Assembly: GCF_003149515.1 (NCBI RefSeq)
Contig: NZ_CP029145.1
Span: 4,154,001 to 4,218,000 of the forward strand
Length of the DNA: 64,000 bases
Source of the DNA: Hymenobacter nivis
GTDB lineage: Bacteria > Bacteroidota > Bacteroidia > Cytophagales > Hymenobacteraceae
Reading direction: 5' to 3'
Part shown: positions 16,985-25,442 of the stretch, in pieces
Layout: each line of letters opens with the position of its first letter
Position numbering within the stretch: position 1 is the stretch's first letter
Notes under the pieces: model-generated
What the model saw: the letters and a program-made list of their open reading frames with translations, nothing else
Told to the model about the DNA's origin: nothing
The model's database searches: none
Translations under genes and position numbers: made by a program

Positions 16985-17815
16985 ATGGATTTTATTGAAC
17001 TGACCGTTGAGGCCCCCCGCGAGCTGGCCGACATTCTGGTGGCCGAGCTGGGCGAAGTGGGCTTCGATACCTTTGAAGACAACGACGCCGGCTTCTGCGC
17101 CTACACCACCGAGGCCGCGTTTGACCCCGACGGCGTGGCCGAAATCATGGCTCGCTACGAGGGTCTGGGCGAGCTCAGCCATTCGCACCGCGTCATCACC
17201 CGCCAAAACTGGAACGCCGAATGGGAGAAAAACTTCCAGCCGCTTATCATCGCCGAGCGGGTGTCGGTGCGGGCCCCGTTCCACCCCAAGCCCGCGGGCG
17301 TTGACTACGACATCGTGATTATGCCGCGCATGTCGTTCGGTACGGGCCACCACGAAACCACGGCCCTGATGATTGAAAACCAGCTCGATATTGACCACCG
17401 CGGGCTGCGCGTGCTCGACATGGGCTGCGGCACGGGCATCCTGGCCATCATGGCCGAACTGCTGGGGGCCCGCCAGGTGCTGGCCGTCGACGTGGAGCCC
17501 TGGACCGTGGAAAACGCCGCCGACAACGCCGCCGAAAACCAGTGCCGCACCATCGAATGCCGCCTGGGCGGGGTGGAAGTGCTGGCCGGCGAAGCGCCGT
17601 TCGACCTTATCCTGGCCAACATCAACCGCAACGTGCTGCTCGAAGACATGCACGCCTACGCCACCCTGCTGCCCAGTGGCAAGCCCATCTTGTTCAGCGG
17701 CTTCTACGAGGAAGACTTGGATAAAATAAAGAATGAAGCGACGCGACAGGGCCTGGTTTACCAGCGCCACCGCACCCTGCGGAGCTGGGTGTCGGCACTT
17801 TTCGTAAAAGCTTGA
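16985..17815 (+). CDS. prmA: Ribosomal protein L11 methyltransferase
   Basis: 276 residues. PrmA transfers methyl groups from S-adenosylmethionine to ribosomal protein L11. The N-terminal substrate-binding domain is followed by the class I methyltransferase fold: MPRMSFGTGHHETT, the SAM-binding VLDMGCGTGILAIMA, an acidic residue after the second strand (VLAVDVEPW) and the catalytic-type motif ILANINRNVLL. The size matches the family. It starts at ATG 16985, divergent from the OmpA-family gene. Downstream is an AT-rich, gene-free stretch. Confidence 0.95.
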   Translation: MDFIELTVEAPRELADILVAELGEVGFDTFEDNDAGFCAYTTEAAFDPDGVAEIMARYEGLGELSHSHRVITRQNWNAEWEKNFQPLIIAERVSVRAPFHPKPAGVDYDIVIMPRMSFGTGHHETTALMIENQLDIDHRGLRVLDMGCGTGILAIMAELLGARQVLAVDVEPWTVENAADNAAENQCRTIECRLGGVEVLAGEAPFDLILANINRNVLLEDMHAYATLLPSGKPILFSGFYEEDLDKIKNEATRQGLVYQRHRTLRSWVSALFVKA

Positions 17816-18042
17816 GAAAATTATAACATATCAAGATATTTTGCTTAAATAATTGATAATAAATTAGTTGAAATATAATAATTAGAACCCCGGGCACGTT
17901 TTGACTGGTGCGGCGCGTTGCCGCGCCAGTTGGGCGACCTGGGGTGCAGGGCAGATGTCCCGGCAATTCCCGAAATTGTAGCCCGACGCTGCACCTGCGC
18001 TATCAATCCTTGGGGCGCGGCGGGTTTTAGATTGCTATTGCT
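17816..18042. other. Intergenic region, AT-rich then GC-rich with a palindrome
   Basis: The first 70 bases are very AT-rich. A near-palindrome CTGGTGCGGC ... TGCCGCGCCAG follows around 17906-17931. No ORF or clear promoter box was seen. Confidence 0.45.
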
Positions 18043-21000
18043 ATGAGATATCTCTTTGTTGTGGCCGCGTTGGCGGCAGGTGTGTGGGGCAGTGGGCGGC
18101 CGGCGGCGGCCCAAACGGTGCCGGCCGCCAAGGCCGCGGCCATGCCGCCCACGGGCACCGTCCGCGGTAAGCTTTCGTCCGAGCCCGCCCAGTTTATTGT
18201 GGATGTGCAGGCCATGCTGGCCAGTACCAACAATGCCCCGGCGAAGGCCGTGGGGGCCCAGCTCCAGCAGCTTTGGGGCGGCGGCAGCTTCACAGGGCCC
18301 CAGCAGGCGCGCATCGTGGCGGTGTCGCAGGCCATGCTGGCTAAGAAATTCCGGCCCCGGCCGCAGTTCGAAACGTTTTTCCGGGCCCTGGTTGGCGCGG
18401 CCACCACCGCCAAGCTGAGCCCCGCGCAGCTCGACCAGTATCTCGACGTGCTGGCCCAGACGCTGGACAAGGAGCCCGTAATGGAAACCGATAAGTTCCT
18501 GACTTCCAGCAGCCGCTTCCTGAACGGCGGTTACCTGTACCGCTCGGGCTTCAACTCGCTGCGGGCGGCGGGCGGTACCGTGTCGTTTGCCTATTCACCC
18601 ATCGCGGCCCCGGTTTCCAACCTGGAATTTGGGGCCCCCGCTCCGGCGAAGAACGAACCGCTGCCGGCCGCCAAGCCCGCGGCCAAGCCGGCCGCTAAAG
18701 CCGCTCCTAAGGCCGCCGCCAAGCCCGTGGTCAAAAAGAAGAAGTCCAGCAGCGGCTGGGATACATCCGACCTGTGGTCGTCGCCGGCGGCCAGCAGTGG
18801 CTGGGGCGACAAGGACGACGGCTGGGGCAAGGCCGACGATGGCTGGGGGGGGGGCGCCAAGAAAAAAGCGCCCGCCAAAAAAGCCGTAGCCAAAGCCGCT
18901 CCCAAAGCCGGGGCCCCCGCCAAGGCCGCGCCCATCAAGCCCACCGAAACCGCCAGCGCGCCGGCCGCTAACCCCACCGATTTTGCCCCCAGCTCGGCCG
19001 GCTTCGAGCCCAGCGCCAGCTACGATACCTACTCGCCGCCGCCTACCCGGGGCGCCGTGCTGGTGGTGAAAGGCGCTGATTTAGTGATGGCTACGGCCGG
19101 CGACTCGGCGGTGCTGCACCAGGTGAGCGGCACGGCGGTGCCCGGCACCAGCCGCTTCGTGGGCACGGGCGGCCAGTTTGACTGGACGATCAAGAATAAC
19201 CCCGTGACGGCCGTGCTCGGCGGCTTCGACTTCGACCTGAGCAAGCCCGAGTTCACGGCCCAGCCCGTGATGCTGACCTATGCCGCCCTGCTCGAAGCGC
19301 CCGTGAAGGGGGCCCTGAGCTACCACAGCGCACGCCGCAAAGCCGGCGCGCCCGACAACGGCTACCCGCGCTTCATCTCCCTCACCAACGACGCCCGCCT
19401 GAAAAACCTGGGCGGCAACATTGCCTACCGTGGCGGTATCTCGCTGGCCGGCAGCCGCTTGCTGAGCGCGGCGCTCGACGGTTCGCTGGCTACGCTCGTG
19501 GTGAGCGAGGGCGGCCAGCGCAAGTTCCGCGCCGCCTCGCGGGCCTACATCCTCAGCGACTCGGTGATTACGGCCGGCCGCGCCGCCATCACCATCTACC
19601 AGGGCCAGGACTCGCTGACGCACCCCGGCGTGGCGGTGCGCTACCTGCGCGATAAGCAGCAGCTGCGCCTCTCGCGGGAGGATGGCCTGTATAAGAACAC
19701 GCCCTTCAACGACTCGTACCACAAGCTCGAAATCCGCTCCGAGCAGCTGACCTGGGACCTGCACCAGCCCACTATCGACTTCGCGGTGCTGACGGCTAAG
19801 AACCAGCAGACGGCCGACTTCGAGAGCCAGGAATTCTACACCGATTCGCGCTACCAGCAGATTAAGAGCATCAACCGGCTGCACCCGCTGCAAATGCTGG
19901 TGGGCTACAGCCAGGCCCACGGCAACGCCCGCACCCTGAACGTGAGCGACATCGCCACCGATCTGAGCACGGCCGAGGGCAACTTGCGCAGTGCCATGGC
20001 CGGCCTCGCCCGCGAGGGCTACGTGCAGTGGAACGGCCAAACCGGCAACGTCACCATTCTGCCCAAGGGCCTGCACTACGTGGCCTCGGCCCGCGACCGG
20101 AAGGACTACGACCACCTGGCCATCAAGTCGTTGTCGGGCGCCGGGCGCAACGCCACGCTTAACCTGGCCACCAACGAGCTGCTCATTCGTGGGGTGGACC
20201 GCTTCAACTTTACCGACGACTCGCTGGCCGTGTACGTGCGGCCCGACAGCAGCTTGGTGCGGGTGCAGAAAAACCGCAACATCAAGTTCAGCGGCACGGT
20301 GGTGGCAGCGGCCATGCGATTCAAGGGCAAGGAGTTCGCCTTCGATTACGACGGATTTTACGTTGACATGGCCAAGATTGACTCGATGGTCATCCGCAGC
20401 CAGCCCAAGAAGTTGGCCGGCAAGAGCAACAACGGCAAGCACTTCGATTTTGCCCTCACCAACCGGGGCAAGGTGTCGAGCGGCCGGCTGTTTTTGAATG
20501 ACCCGCGCAACAAGTCGGGCCGCAAGAAAAAGCCCAACTTCCCAGCCTTCGATTCCAAGACCGGGGCCAGCGTGTTCTTTGGTAAGCAGGACGTGCTCGG
20601 GGGCGCCTATGATTCGACGATGGTTTTCGACATTCCGCCGTTCCGCCTCGATTCGCTTAACAACCTGGGCCAGACGGCCAGCGGCTTCGACGGCACGTTC
20701 CGCAGCGGTGGCATTATTCCCGATATCAAAACCAAGCTCACGCCCCAGCCCGACGGCTCGCTCGGCTTCGTGTACGACGTGCCCAAGGAGGGCTTCCCGC
20801 TCTACAAGGGCAGGGGGCGCGTATTCAATAAAGTGAAGCTCGACAGCCGGGGCTTACAAGCCGACGGCACGGTGAAGTACCAGAGTGGCACGTTCACCTC
20901 GGATCGGTTCACGTTCTACCGCGACTCGGTGGTGACGGAGGGCAAGACCGGCGAAATTGCGGCCCGCAACTCGGCCGGCGTCAACTCGCCGCGCATGGCC

Positions 21001-23814
21001 CTGCCGGCTGGCTACCTCATGAACTGGGTGGTGAAGGCCGACTCAATGTACCTGACCACACCTCGCACCGGGGCCCCCATCAAGCTCTACGCCAACGACG
21101 CTTACAGCTTCCGGGGCCGGGCGCTGCTCACGCCCAAGGGTACTGGCGGCGACGGCCGCCTCGACGGGCCCCAGTCATTCATCCAGTCGCCCGACTTTAC
21201 TTTTAAGACCGACGGCTACAGCGGCCGTAAGGCCACGCTGAGCGTGAAATCGGCCGAGGCCAACAAGCCCGCGCTTACCGCCAACGAGGTGGCGTTCCAG
21301 TACGATTTGAAGAAAGGCTACGCCGATTTCTCGCGCGAGCCCGACAGTAAGGCCAGCATCGACCTGCCGTACTCGCAGTTCCGCACCACGCTCAGCGGCG
21401 GGCGCTGGGACTTCAAGAAAAAGCAGGTGCAACTGCGGGTGGCCCCGGGGGCCGATTCCACCAAGTCGTACTTCTACGCCACCGGCAAGGCCCAGCACGG
21501 GCTGAAGTTCCGGGCCGCTACCGGCGTATACGACCTGGCCCGCTACCGCCTGCAGGCCGGTGGCGTGCCCTACATCGCCTCCGCCGACGCCTGGATTGTG
21601 CCCGACTCGGGCCGGGTGAGCATCCTGGCCAACGCCCAGCTCACAACCTTGCGCAATGCAGGCGTGGTGCTCGATTCGCTGGCCAAGTTCCATCACCTCT
21701 ATAAGGGTAACATCAAGGTGGTGTCGCGCAATGCTTTTACCGGCGACGCGCTATACAGCTTTAAAACGTTGCGCGACTCGTTCGCCCTCAAGTTCACCAA
21801 TTTCGCCAGCGACTCGGCGGCGGCGGGTACGGTGCGTAAGAGCGGGGGCCTGTTCCGGAAAAAAGCGGTGGCAGCCGACGCGGCGGGCCCCGCCCAGGGC
21901 CTGCCCACGGTGGCCGTGGCCACGGTACAGACGAACACCAAGTTTCTGCTGGCCCCGCGCATCGGCTACCGCGGCGATGTGAAGCTGAACTCGCAGCGGC
22001 GGGGCCTGATTTTCGACGGCCAAGTGCAGCTGCAATTCGGCAAAGACCTGGCCCGGGCCCAGTGGTTCCCGGTGAAGGATAGCATTGATCCTAAGAATAT
22101 TACGCTGACGCTGCGCGACGCTAAAACCGAGGACGGCTCGCCCCTGTTAACCGGCCTGTTCCTGTCCGACCAGTCGAACAGCGTGTACCCGCTCTACGCA
22201 TCGGCGATACCGAACGATACGGACGTACCGCTGTTCACCGTGGACGGCAAGCTGCACTACGACGCCAAGCAGGGCCTGTTCACCATCTCGCGCAACGACC
22301 TGACGGACGCCAACCGCTACGATGGCGCCGTGATGACCTACAAGGACTCGACGGGCCAGGTGGGCTTTCGGGGCCCCCTCACGTTCATTAAGTCGAGCAA
22401 AGAGTACCGCATGGTGGGCAGCGGCGTGGGCGTGGCCAACCCCGACAGCGCCGCCTACCGCGTGGACGCCCTGTTGGGCCTCGACATTACGATGCCTGCC
22501 AAGGCTCTGGAGGTGCTCGGTACTGAAATGGTGGCCGTGACCAAGGGTTCGCCCGAGGCTCTGGACGGCTCGCCCAATGAGCTGTACAAGCTGGGCGAAT
22601 TTGTGGGCAGCAAGGGCGTGGAAACCTACCTGAGCAGCAAAGGCCAGGCCGTGGCGCTGGCCAAGCTCAGCCCCAAGCTGGCCCACACCCTGCTGCTGAG
22701 CCGCGTGAACCTGCGCTGGAACGCCAAGAAAAAAGCCTGGTACTCGGTGGGTAAAATCGGGGTGGCCGGCGTGGGCAAGCAAAGCCTGAACGCGCTGGTG
22801 GACGGCTACGTCGAAATCAAGCGCAGTAACTCGACCGATGAGGTGGAGATTTACCTCGAAGCCGGCCCGCAGGACTGGTACTACTTCAAGTACGCCAACA
22901 ACCTGCTGCTCACCAAGAGCCAGAGCGACAACTACGACAACGAAATCACGAAGGCCCAGAAGGGTGACTACAACACGGCCCTGAGCTACGGCGTGTTCCT
23001 GGGCGACTTCGGCGACGTGGACGGCTTCCGCAGCCGCTTCCAGCGCGACTACCTGGGCCAGAGCGGCAAGCTGGCCGCCCGCGCCGCCGCCCCGCCCAAG
23101 GCCGAGGAGCCGATGGTGGACACCGGTAAGAAGAAGAAAAAGAAGAAAGGCGACGACGCCTTTGGCGCGGATGGGGCCCCCGTGGCGGCCGATGGGGCCC
23201 CCGCCCCGGAGCCCACCGGCAAGAAGAAGAAAAAAGCCAAGGACAACGACCCTTTCAGCAGCGGCGAAATCACCGACGCCAGTATCCTGCCGGTCGAAGA
23301 GCCATCCAAGAAGAAGAAAGACCAGGAAGCCGCCGCCACCGAAGCCGCCGCGCCCGTGGAGGCGGCCCCCCGGAAGAAGAAGAAAGCTAAGGGCGACGAT
23401 GCCTTTGGCGACGCCGAAACCACGGGCACGGCCGCCACGCCCGCGGCTGGGGCCCCCGTGAAGAAGGTTGCCGTGCCGGCCGCCGCGCCGGCGGTTGCCA
23501 CCCCGGCACCAGCCGCCATTACCCCCGCGGCGGTTCCTGGGGCCCCCGCCGCTACGGCAGTGGATTCCGTGCGCAAGGCCGTGGGGGCCGCCGCGCCAGC
23601 GCCGAAAGAAGGCGTGGCTGCCCAGGCGGCGGCGGCTGCGCCTGCTGCTGAGGAGCCCACCAAGGAGTCGAAGAAAAAGAAGAAGGACCGGGAGAAGGAG
23701 CAAGCCGCTGCCGCCGCTGCCGACGCGGCCCCCGCCGAGGCCCCGGTGGACGAGGCCCCGAAGAAAAAGAAGAAGAAGAAGGGCGCTACTGAAGACCCCT
23801 TCGGTGATTCGTAA
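18043..23814 (+). CDS. Giant secreted protein (1923 aa) of unknown function, lysine-rich tail repeats
   Basis: It begins with a signal peptide (MRYLFVVAALAAGVWGSG ... AAAQ). Residues about 40-180 look alpha-helical. Residues about 205-305 form a Lys/Ala/Pro linker with Trp-Gly repeats (SGWGDKDDGWGKADDGWGG). Residues about 330-1680 are beta-rich with recurrent D/N-S-x turns, interrupted near 630-700 by a segment resembling a winged helix (VSDIATDLSTAEGNLRSAMA). Residues about 1690-1923 are low-complexity: Ala/Pro spacers with six lysine clusters, several followed by acidic D-x-F(G) motifs (KKKKKKGDDAFG, KAKGDDAFGD, and the C-terminus EDPFGDS). No family was recognised; export and an envelope role are inferred from the signal and beta content. 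Terminator and plsY follow. Confidence 0.75.
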   Translation: MRYLFVVAALAAGVWGSGRPAAAQTVPAAKAAAMPPTGTVRGKLSSEPAQFIVDVQAMLASTNNAPAKAVGAQLQQLWGGGSFTGPQQARIVAVSQAMLAKKFRPRPQFETFFRALVGAATTAKLSPAQLDQYLDVLAQTLDKEPVMETDKFLTSSSRFLNGGYLYRSGFNSLRAAGGTVSFAYSPIAAPVSNLEFGAPAPAKNEPLPAAKPAAKPAAKAAPKAAAKPVVKKKKSSSGWDTSDLWSSPAASSGWGDKDDGWGKADDGWGGGAKKKAPAKKAVAKAAPKAGAPAKAAPIKPTETASAPAANPTDFAPSSAGFEPSASYDTYSPPPTRGAVLVVKGADLVMATAGDSAVLHQVSGTAVPGTSRFVGTGGQFDWTIKNNPVTAVLGGFDFDLSKPEFTAQPVMLTYAALLEAPVKGALSYHSARRKAGAPDNGYPRFISLTNDARLKNLGGNIAYRGGISLAGSRLLSAALDGSLATLVVSEGGQRKFRAASRAYILSDSVITAGRAAITIYQGQDSLTHPGVAVRYLRDKQQLRLSREDGLYKNTPFNDSYHKLEIRSEQLTWDLHQPTIDFAVLTAKNQQTADFESQEFYTDSRYQQIKSINRLHPLQMLVGYSQAHGNARTLNVSDIATDLSTAEGNLRSAMAGLAREGYVQWNGQTGNVTILPKGLHYVASARDRKDYDHLAIKSLSGAGRNATLNLATNELLIRGVDRFNFTDDSLAVYVRPDSSLVRVQKNRNIKFSGTVVAAAMRFKGKEFAFDYDGFYVDMAKIDSMVIRSQPKKLAGKSNNGKHFDFALTNRGKVSSGRLFLNDPRNKSGRKKKPNFPAFDSKTGASVFFGKQDVLGGAYDSTMVFDIPPFRLDSLNNLGQTASGFDGTFRSGGIIPDIKTKLTPQPDGSLGFVYDVPKEGFPLYKGRGRVFNKVKLDSRGLQADGTVKYQSGTFTSDRFTFYRDSVVTEGKTGEIAARNSAGVNSPRMALPAGYLMNWVVKADSMYLTTPRTGAPIKLYANDAYSFRGRALLTPKGTGGDGRLDGPQSFIQSPDFTFKTDGYSGRKATLSVKSAEANKPALTANEVAFQYDLKKGYADFSREPDSKASIDLPYSQFRTTLSGGRWDFKKKQVQLRVAPGADSTKSYFYATGKAQHGLKFRAATGVYDLARYRLQAGGVPYIASADAWIVPDSGRVSILANAQLTTLRNAGVVLDSLAKFHHLYKGNIKVVSRNAFTGDALYSFKTLRDSFALKFTNFASDSAAAGTVRKSGGLFRKKAVAADAAGPAQGLPTVAVATVQTNTKFLLAPRIGYRGDVKLNSQRRGLIFDGQVQLQFGKDLARAQWFPVKDSIDPKNITLTLRDAKTEDGSPLLTGLFLSDQSNSVYPLYASAIPNDTDVPLFTVDGKLHYDAKQGLFTISRNDLTDANRYDGAVMTYKDSTGQVGFRGPLTFIKSSKEYRMVGSGVGVANPDSAAYRVDALLGLDITMPAKALEVLGTEMVAVTKGSPEALDGSPNELYKLGEFVGSKGVETYLSSKGQAVALAKLSPKLAHTLLLSRVNLRWNAKKKAWYSVGKIGVAGVGKQSLNALVDGYVEIKRSNSTDEVEIYLEAGPQDWYYFKYANNLLLTKSQSDNYDNEITKAQKGDYNTALSYGVFLGDFGDVDGFRSRFQRDYLGQSGKLAARAAAPPKAEEPMVDTGKKKKKKKGDDAFGADGAPVAADGAPAPEPTGKKKKKAKDNDPFSSGEITDASILPVEEPSKKKKDQEAAATEAAAPVEAAPRKKKKAKGDDAFGDAETTGTAATPAAGAPVKKVAVPAAAPAVATPAPAAITPAAVPGAPAATAVDSVRKAVGAAAPAPKEGVAAQAAAAAPAAEEPTKESKKKKKDREKEQAAAAAADAAPAEAPVDEAPKKKKKKKGATEDPFGDS

Positions 23815-23825
23815 GCCCGCCGAGA

Positions 23826-23857
23826 AAGGCCCTGCTGCAGTGCAGCAGGGCCTTTTT
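23826..23857 (+). terminator. Rho-independent terminator
   Basis: The perfect stem AAGGCCCTGCTGCA/TGCAGCAGGGCCTT is followed by further T. It ends the giant gene. Confidence 0.9.
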
Positions 23858-23888
23858 TGGGGCCCCGGGGGCGGTCGGGGGCCCGGCG

Positions 23889-23896
23889 TACCTTTG
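23889..23896 (+). promoter_or_regulatory. plsY: plsY promoter, -7 element (TACCTTTG)
   Basis: A perfect TAnnTTTG, with the start codon only 7 nt after its last base. Transcription would begin at or within a few bases of the ATG, so the message is nearly leaderless. Confidence 0.7.
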
Positions 23897-23903
23897 CCCG
23901 GCT

Positions 23904-24548
23904 ATGAACATTCCTTTGCTGCTGCTGGCACTGCTGGCGGCGTACCTGCTCGGCTCCATCCCTACGGCGCTGTGGGTGGGCCGCCGCTTTTTTGGCCTGG
24001 CCGACATCCGCCAGCACGGCTCCGGCAACGCCGGGGCCACCAACACCTTCCGGGTACTGGGCAAAAAAGCCGGTTCGGCCGTAATGGCCATCGACGTGCT
24101 GAAAGGCTACGTGGCCACTGCCTTGCCCGCGTGGCTGGCGGTGGCCCCAGCTGGCTCGGGGCCCCTGCTGTATGCGCAGCTGGGTGCCGGGGCCCTGGCC
24201 GTGGTGGGGCACATCTACCCGGTGTGGGCTCAGTTCCGGGGTGGTAAGGGCGTGGCCACCATCGTGGGCATGATGCTGGCCATTGCGCCGGCTACGGTGG
24301 GCGTGTGCATCCTGGTGTTTCTGGCCATGCTGGCACTGTTCCGCTACGTGTCGCTGGCCAGCATGACGGCCGGCCTGGCCTTTGCGCTGCTCCAGCTGCT
24401 GCCCATGAAGCCTTTCAAGCCTGACCAGTCGTTTATGCTAGGAGTGGGCTTTGCCATCGCCATCCTGCTCGTGTACACCCACCGCGCCAACATCGGGCGG
24501 CTGCGCGCCGGCACCGAGAGCCGGGTGCCCATGCCCTGGGCCCGGTAG
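23904..24548 (+). CDS. plsY: Glycerol-3-phosphate acyltransferase PlsY
   Basis: 214 residues, integral membrane. PlsY transfers acyl groups from acyl-phosphate to glycerol 3-phosphate, the first step of phosphatidic acid synthesis. The three conserved loops are present: LLGSIPTALWVG, the GSGNAGATNTFRVLGKKAG glycine-rich loop, and VVGHIYPVWAQFRGGKGVAT. Hydrophobic helices separate them, and the length is standard. An imperfect stem (GCGTCTTCC/GGAAGACGC) directly after the stop lacks a T-run. Confidence 0.96.
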   Translation: MNIPLLLLALLAAYLLGSIPTALWVGRRFFGLADIRQHGSGNAGATNTFRVLGKKAGSAVMAIDVLKGYVATALPAWLAVAPAGSGPLLYAQLGAGALAVVGHIYPVWAQFRGGKGVATIVGMMLAIAPATVGVCILVFLAMLALFRYVSLASMTAGLAFALLQLLPMKPFKPDQSFMLGVGFAIAILLVYTHRANIGRLRAGTESRVPMPWAR

Positions 24549-24623
24549 CGTCTTCCCAGAGGCAGGAAGACGCCGCCAAGCTGCTTCGCCCTTGCTCCCC
24601 GTTCCTTATTTCCCACTCCCCCA

Positions 24624-25193
24624 ATGTCCCCCTTTCCCCGCCTCGAAACTCCACGCCTGGTGTTGCGCGAACTGGCCGATGCCGACGTCCCGCGCATCGT
24701 GGCCCTGGCCAGCGACGAGGCCGTGGCCCGCAACACCCTCAACATGCCGCACCCCTACCGCCCCGACTATGCCCAGAACTGGCTGAAAACTAGCCGGGAA
24801 GCGCACGCAGTAGGCGCGGGCATCACGTTTGCCATCGAGCTGCGGGCCACCGGCGAATTCATCGGGGGCATTGGCCTCAAAACCGAGCCGCGCTTCGACC
24901 GCGCCGAGGTGGGCTACTGGCTGGGCGTGCCCTACTGGAACCAGGGCCTGATGACCGAGGCCCTGGCCACTGTGTTGCGCTACGGCTTTGACGACTTGCT
25001 GCTCAATAAAATCCTGGCCAACCACACCACCCAAAACCCGGGCTCGGGGGCTGTGATGCTGAAAAACGGCATGGTGAAAGAGGGCGAGCTGGTGGAGCAC
25101 GTAAAGCGCGATGGCCAGTACCACACCCTGGCCCAATACCGTCTCACCCGGCGTGAGTACGCGCAACGCCTGGCCCGGGTCGGTGTCCTTTAG
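24624..25193 (+). CDS. GNAT-family N-acetyltransferase (RimJ/RimL-like)
   Basis: 189 residues. Typical RimJ/L features are ETPRLVLRELADADVPRIV at the N-terminus, the strand GEFIGGIGLKTE, VGYWLGVPYWNQGLMTEALA (acetyl-CoA pyrophosphate loop region) and NPGSGAVMLKNGMVKEG. Members acetylate ribosomal-protein N-termini or small amines; this one cannot be assigned to a substrate. It starts 75 nt after plsY and is followed by a palindromic repeat. Confidence 0.85.
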   Translation: MSPFPRLETPRLVLRELADADVPRIVALASDEAVARNTLNMPHPYRPDYAQNWLKTSREAHAVGAGITFAIELRATGEFIGGIGLKTEPRFDRAEVGYWLGVPYWNQGLMTEALATVLRYGFDDLLLNKILANHTTQNPGSGAVMLKNGMVKEGELVEHVKRDGQYHTLAQYRLTRREYAQRLARVGVL

Positions 25194-25231
25194 GCACTGG
25201 AGTTGTTGTTGAATAAAAATTGCACAAAAAA

Positions 25232-25336
25232 GAACTTCATGCAGAGCGTAGCATCTCTTCCGCGCAACTAATCCTGAATACTGGCGCCGGAATGATGATT
25301 CGTCGCTGCTTGATGCGCAGAATGCTCTGCATGACG
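25232..25336. repeat. Dispersed palindromic repeat, about 105 bp
   Basis: The outer arms ACTTCATGCAGAGC and GCTCTGCATGACGT pair imperfectly. Inside are GTAGCATCTCTTCCGCG and CAACTAATCCTGA, which resemble the core of the 32.1-kb copy. More diverged than the other family members. Confidence 0.6.
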
Positions 25337-25374
25337 TGCTGCTTTTCTTCTAATTCAGGAATAAGGCTGTTTCA

Positions 25375-25403
25375 TTTGAAGCCCGCTGGCGCAATTACTT
25401 TTG
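25375..25403 (+). promoter_or_regulatory. Promoter of the M20 peptidase gene
   Basis: TTTG at 25375-25378, a 17-nt spacer, then TACTTTTG at 25396-25403, matching the Bacteroidota TTTG / TAnnTTTG pattern. The ATG lies 40 nt downstream. Confidence 0.6.
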
Positions 25404-25442
25404 CCCAACTTTTGCTGATTTCCCACCATTACCGCCCATCCT

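Noticed and set aside
22147..23703. 518-codon minus-strand ORF opposite the giant gene (also 23049-24212)
   Set aside because: The composition is the complement of the Lys/Ala/Pro repeats (long runs of F, L, R, G). No independent domain; a shadow of the real gene.
24549..24575. Stem GCGTCTTCC/GGAAGACGC after plsY as a terminator
   Set aside because: No T-run follows, so it was not listed as a terminator; it could still be a processing or pausing hairpin.
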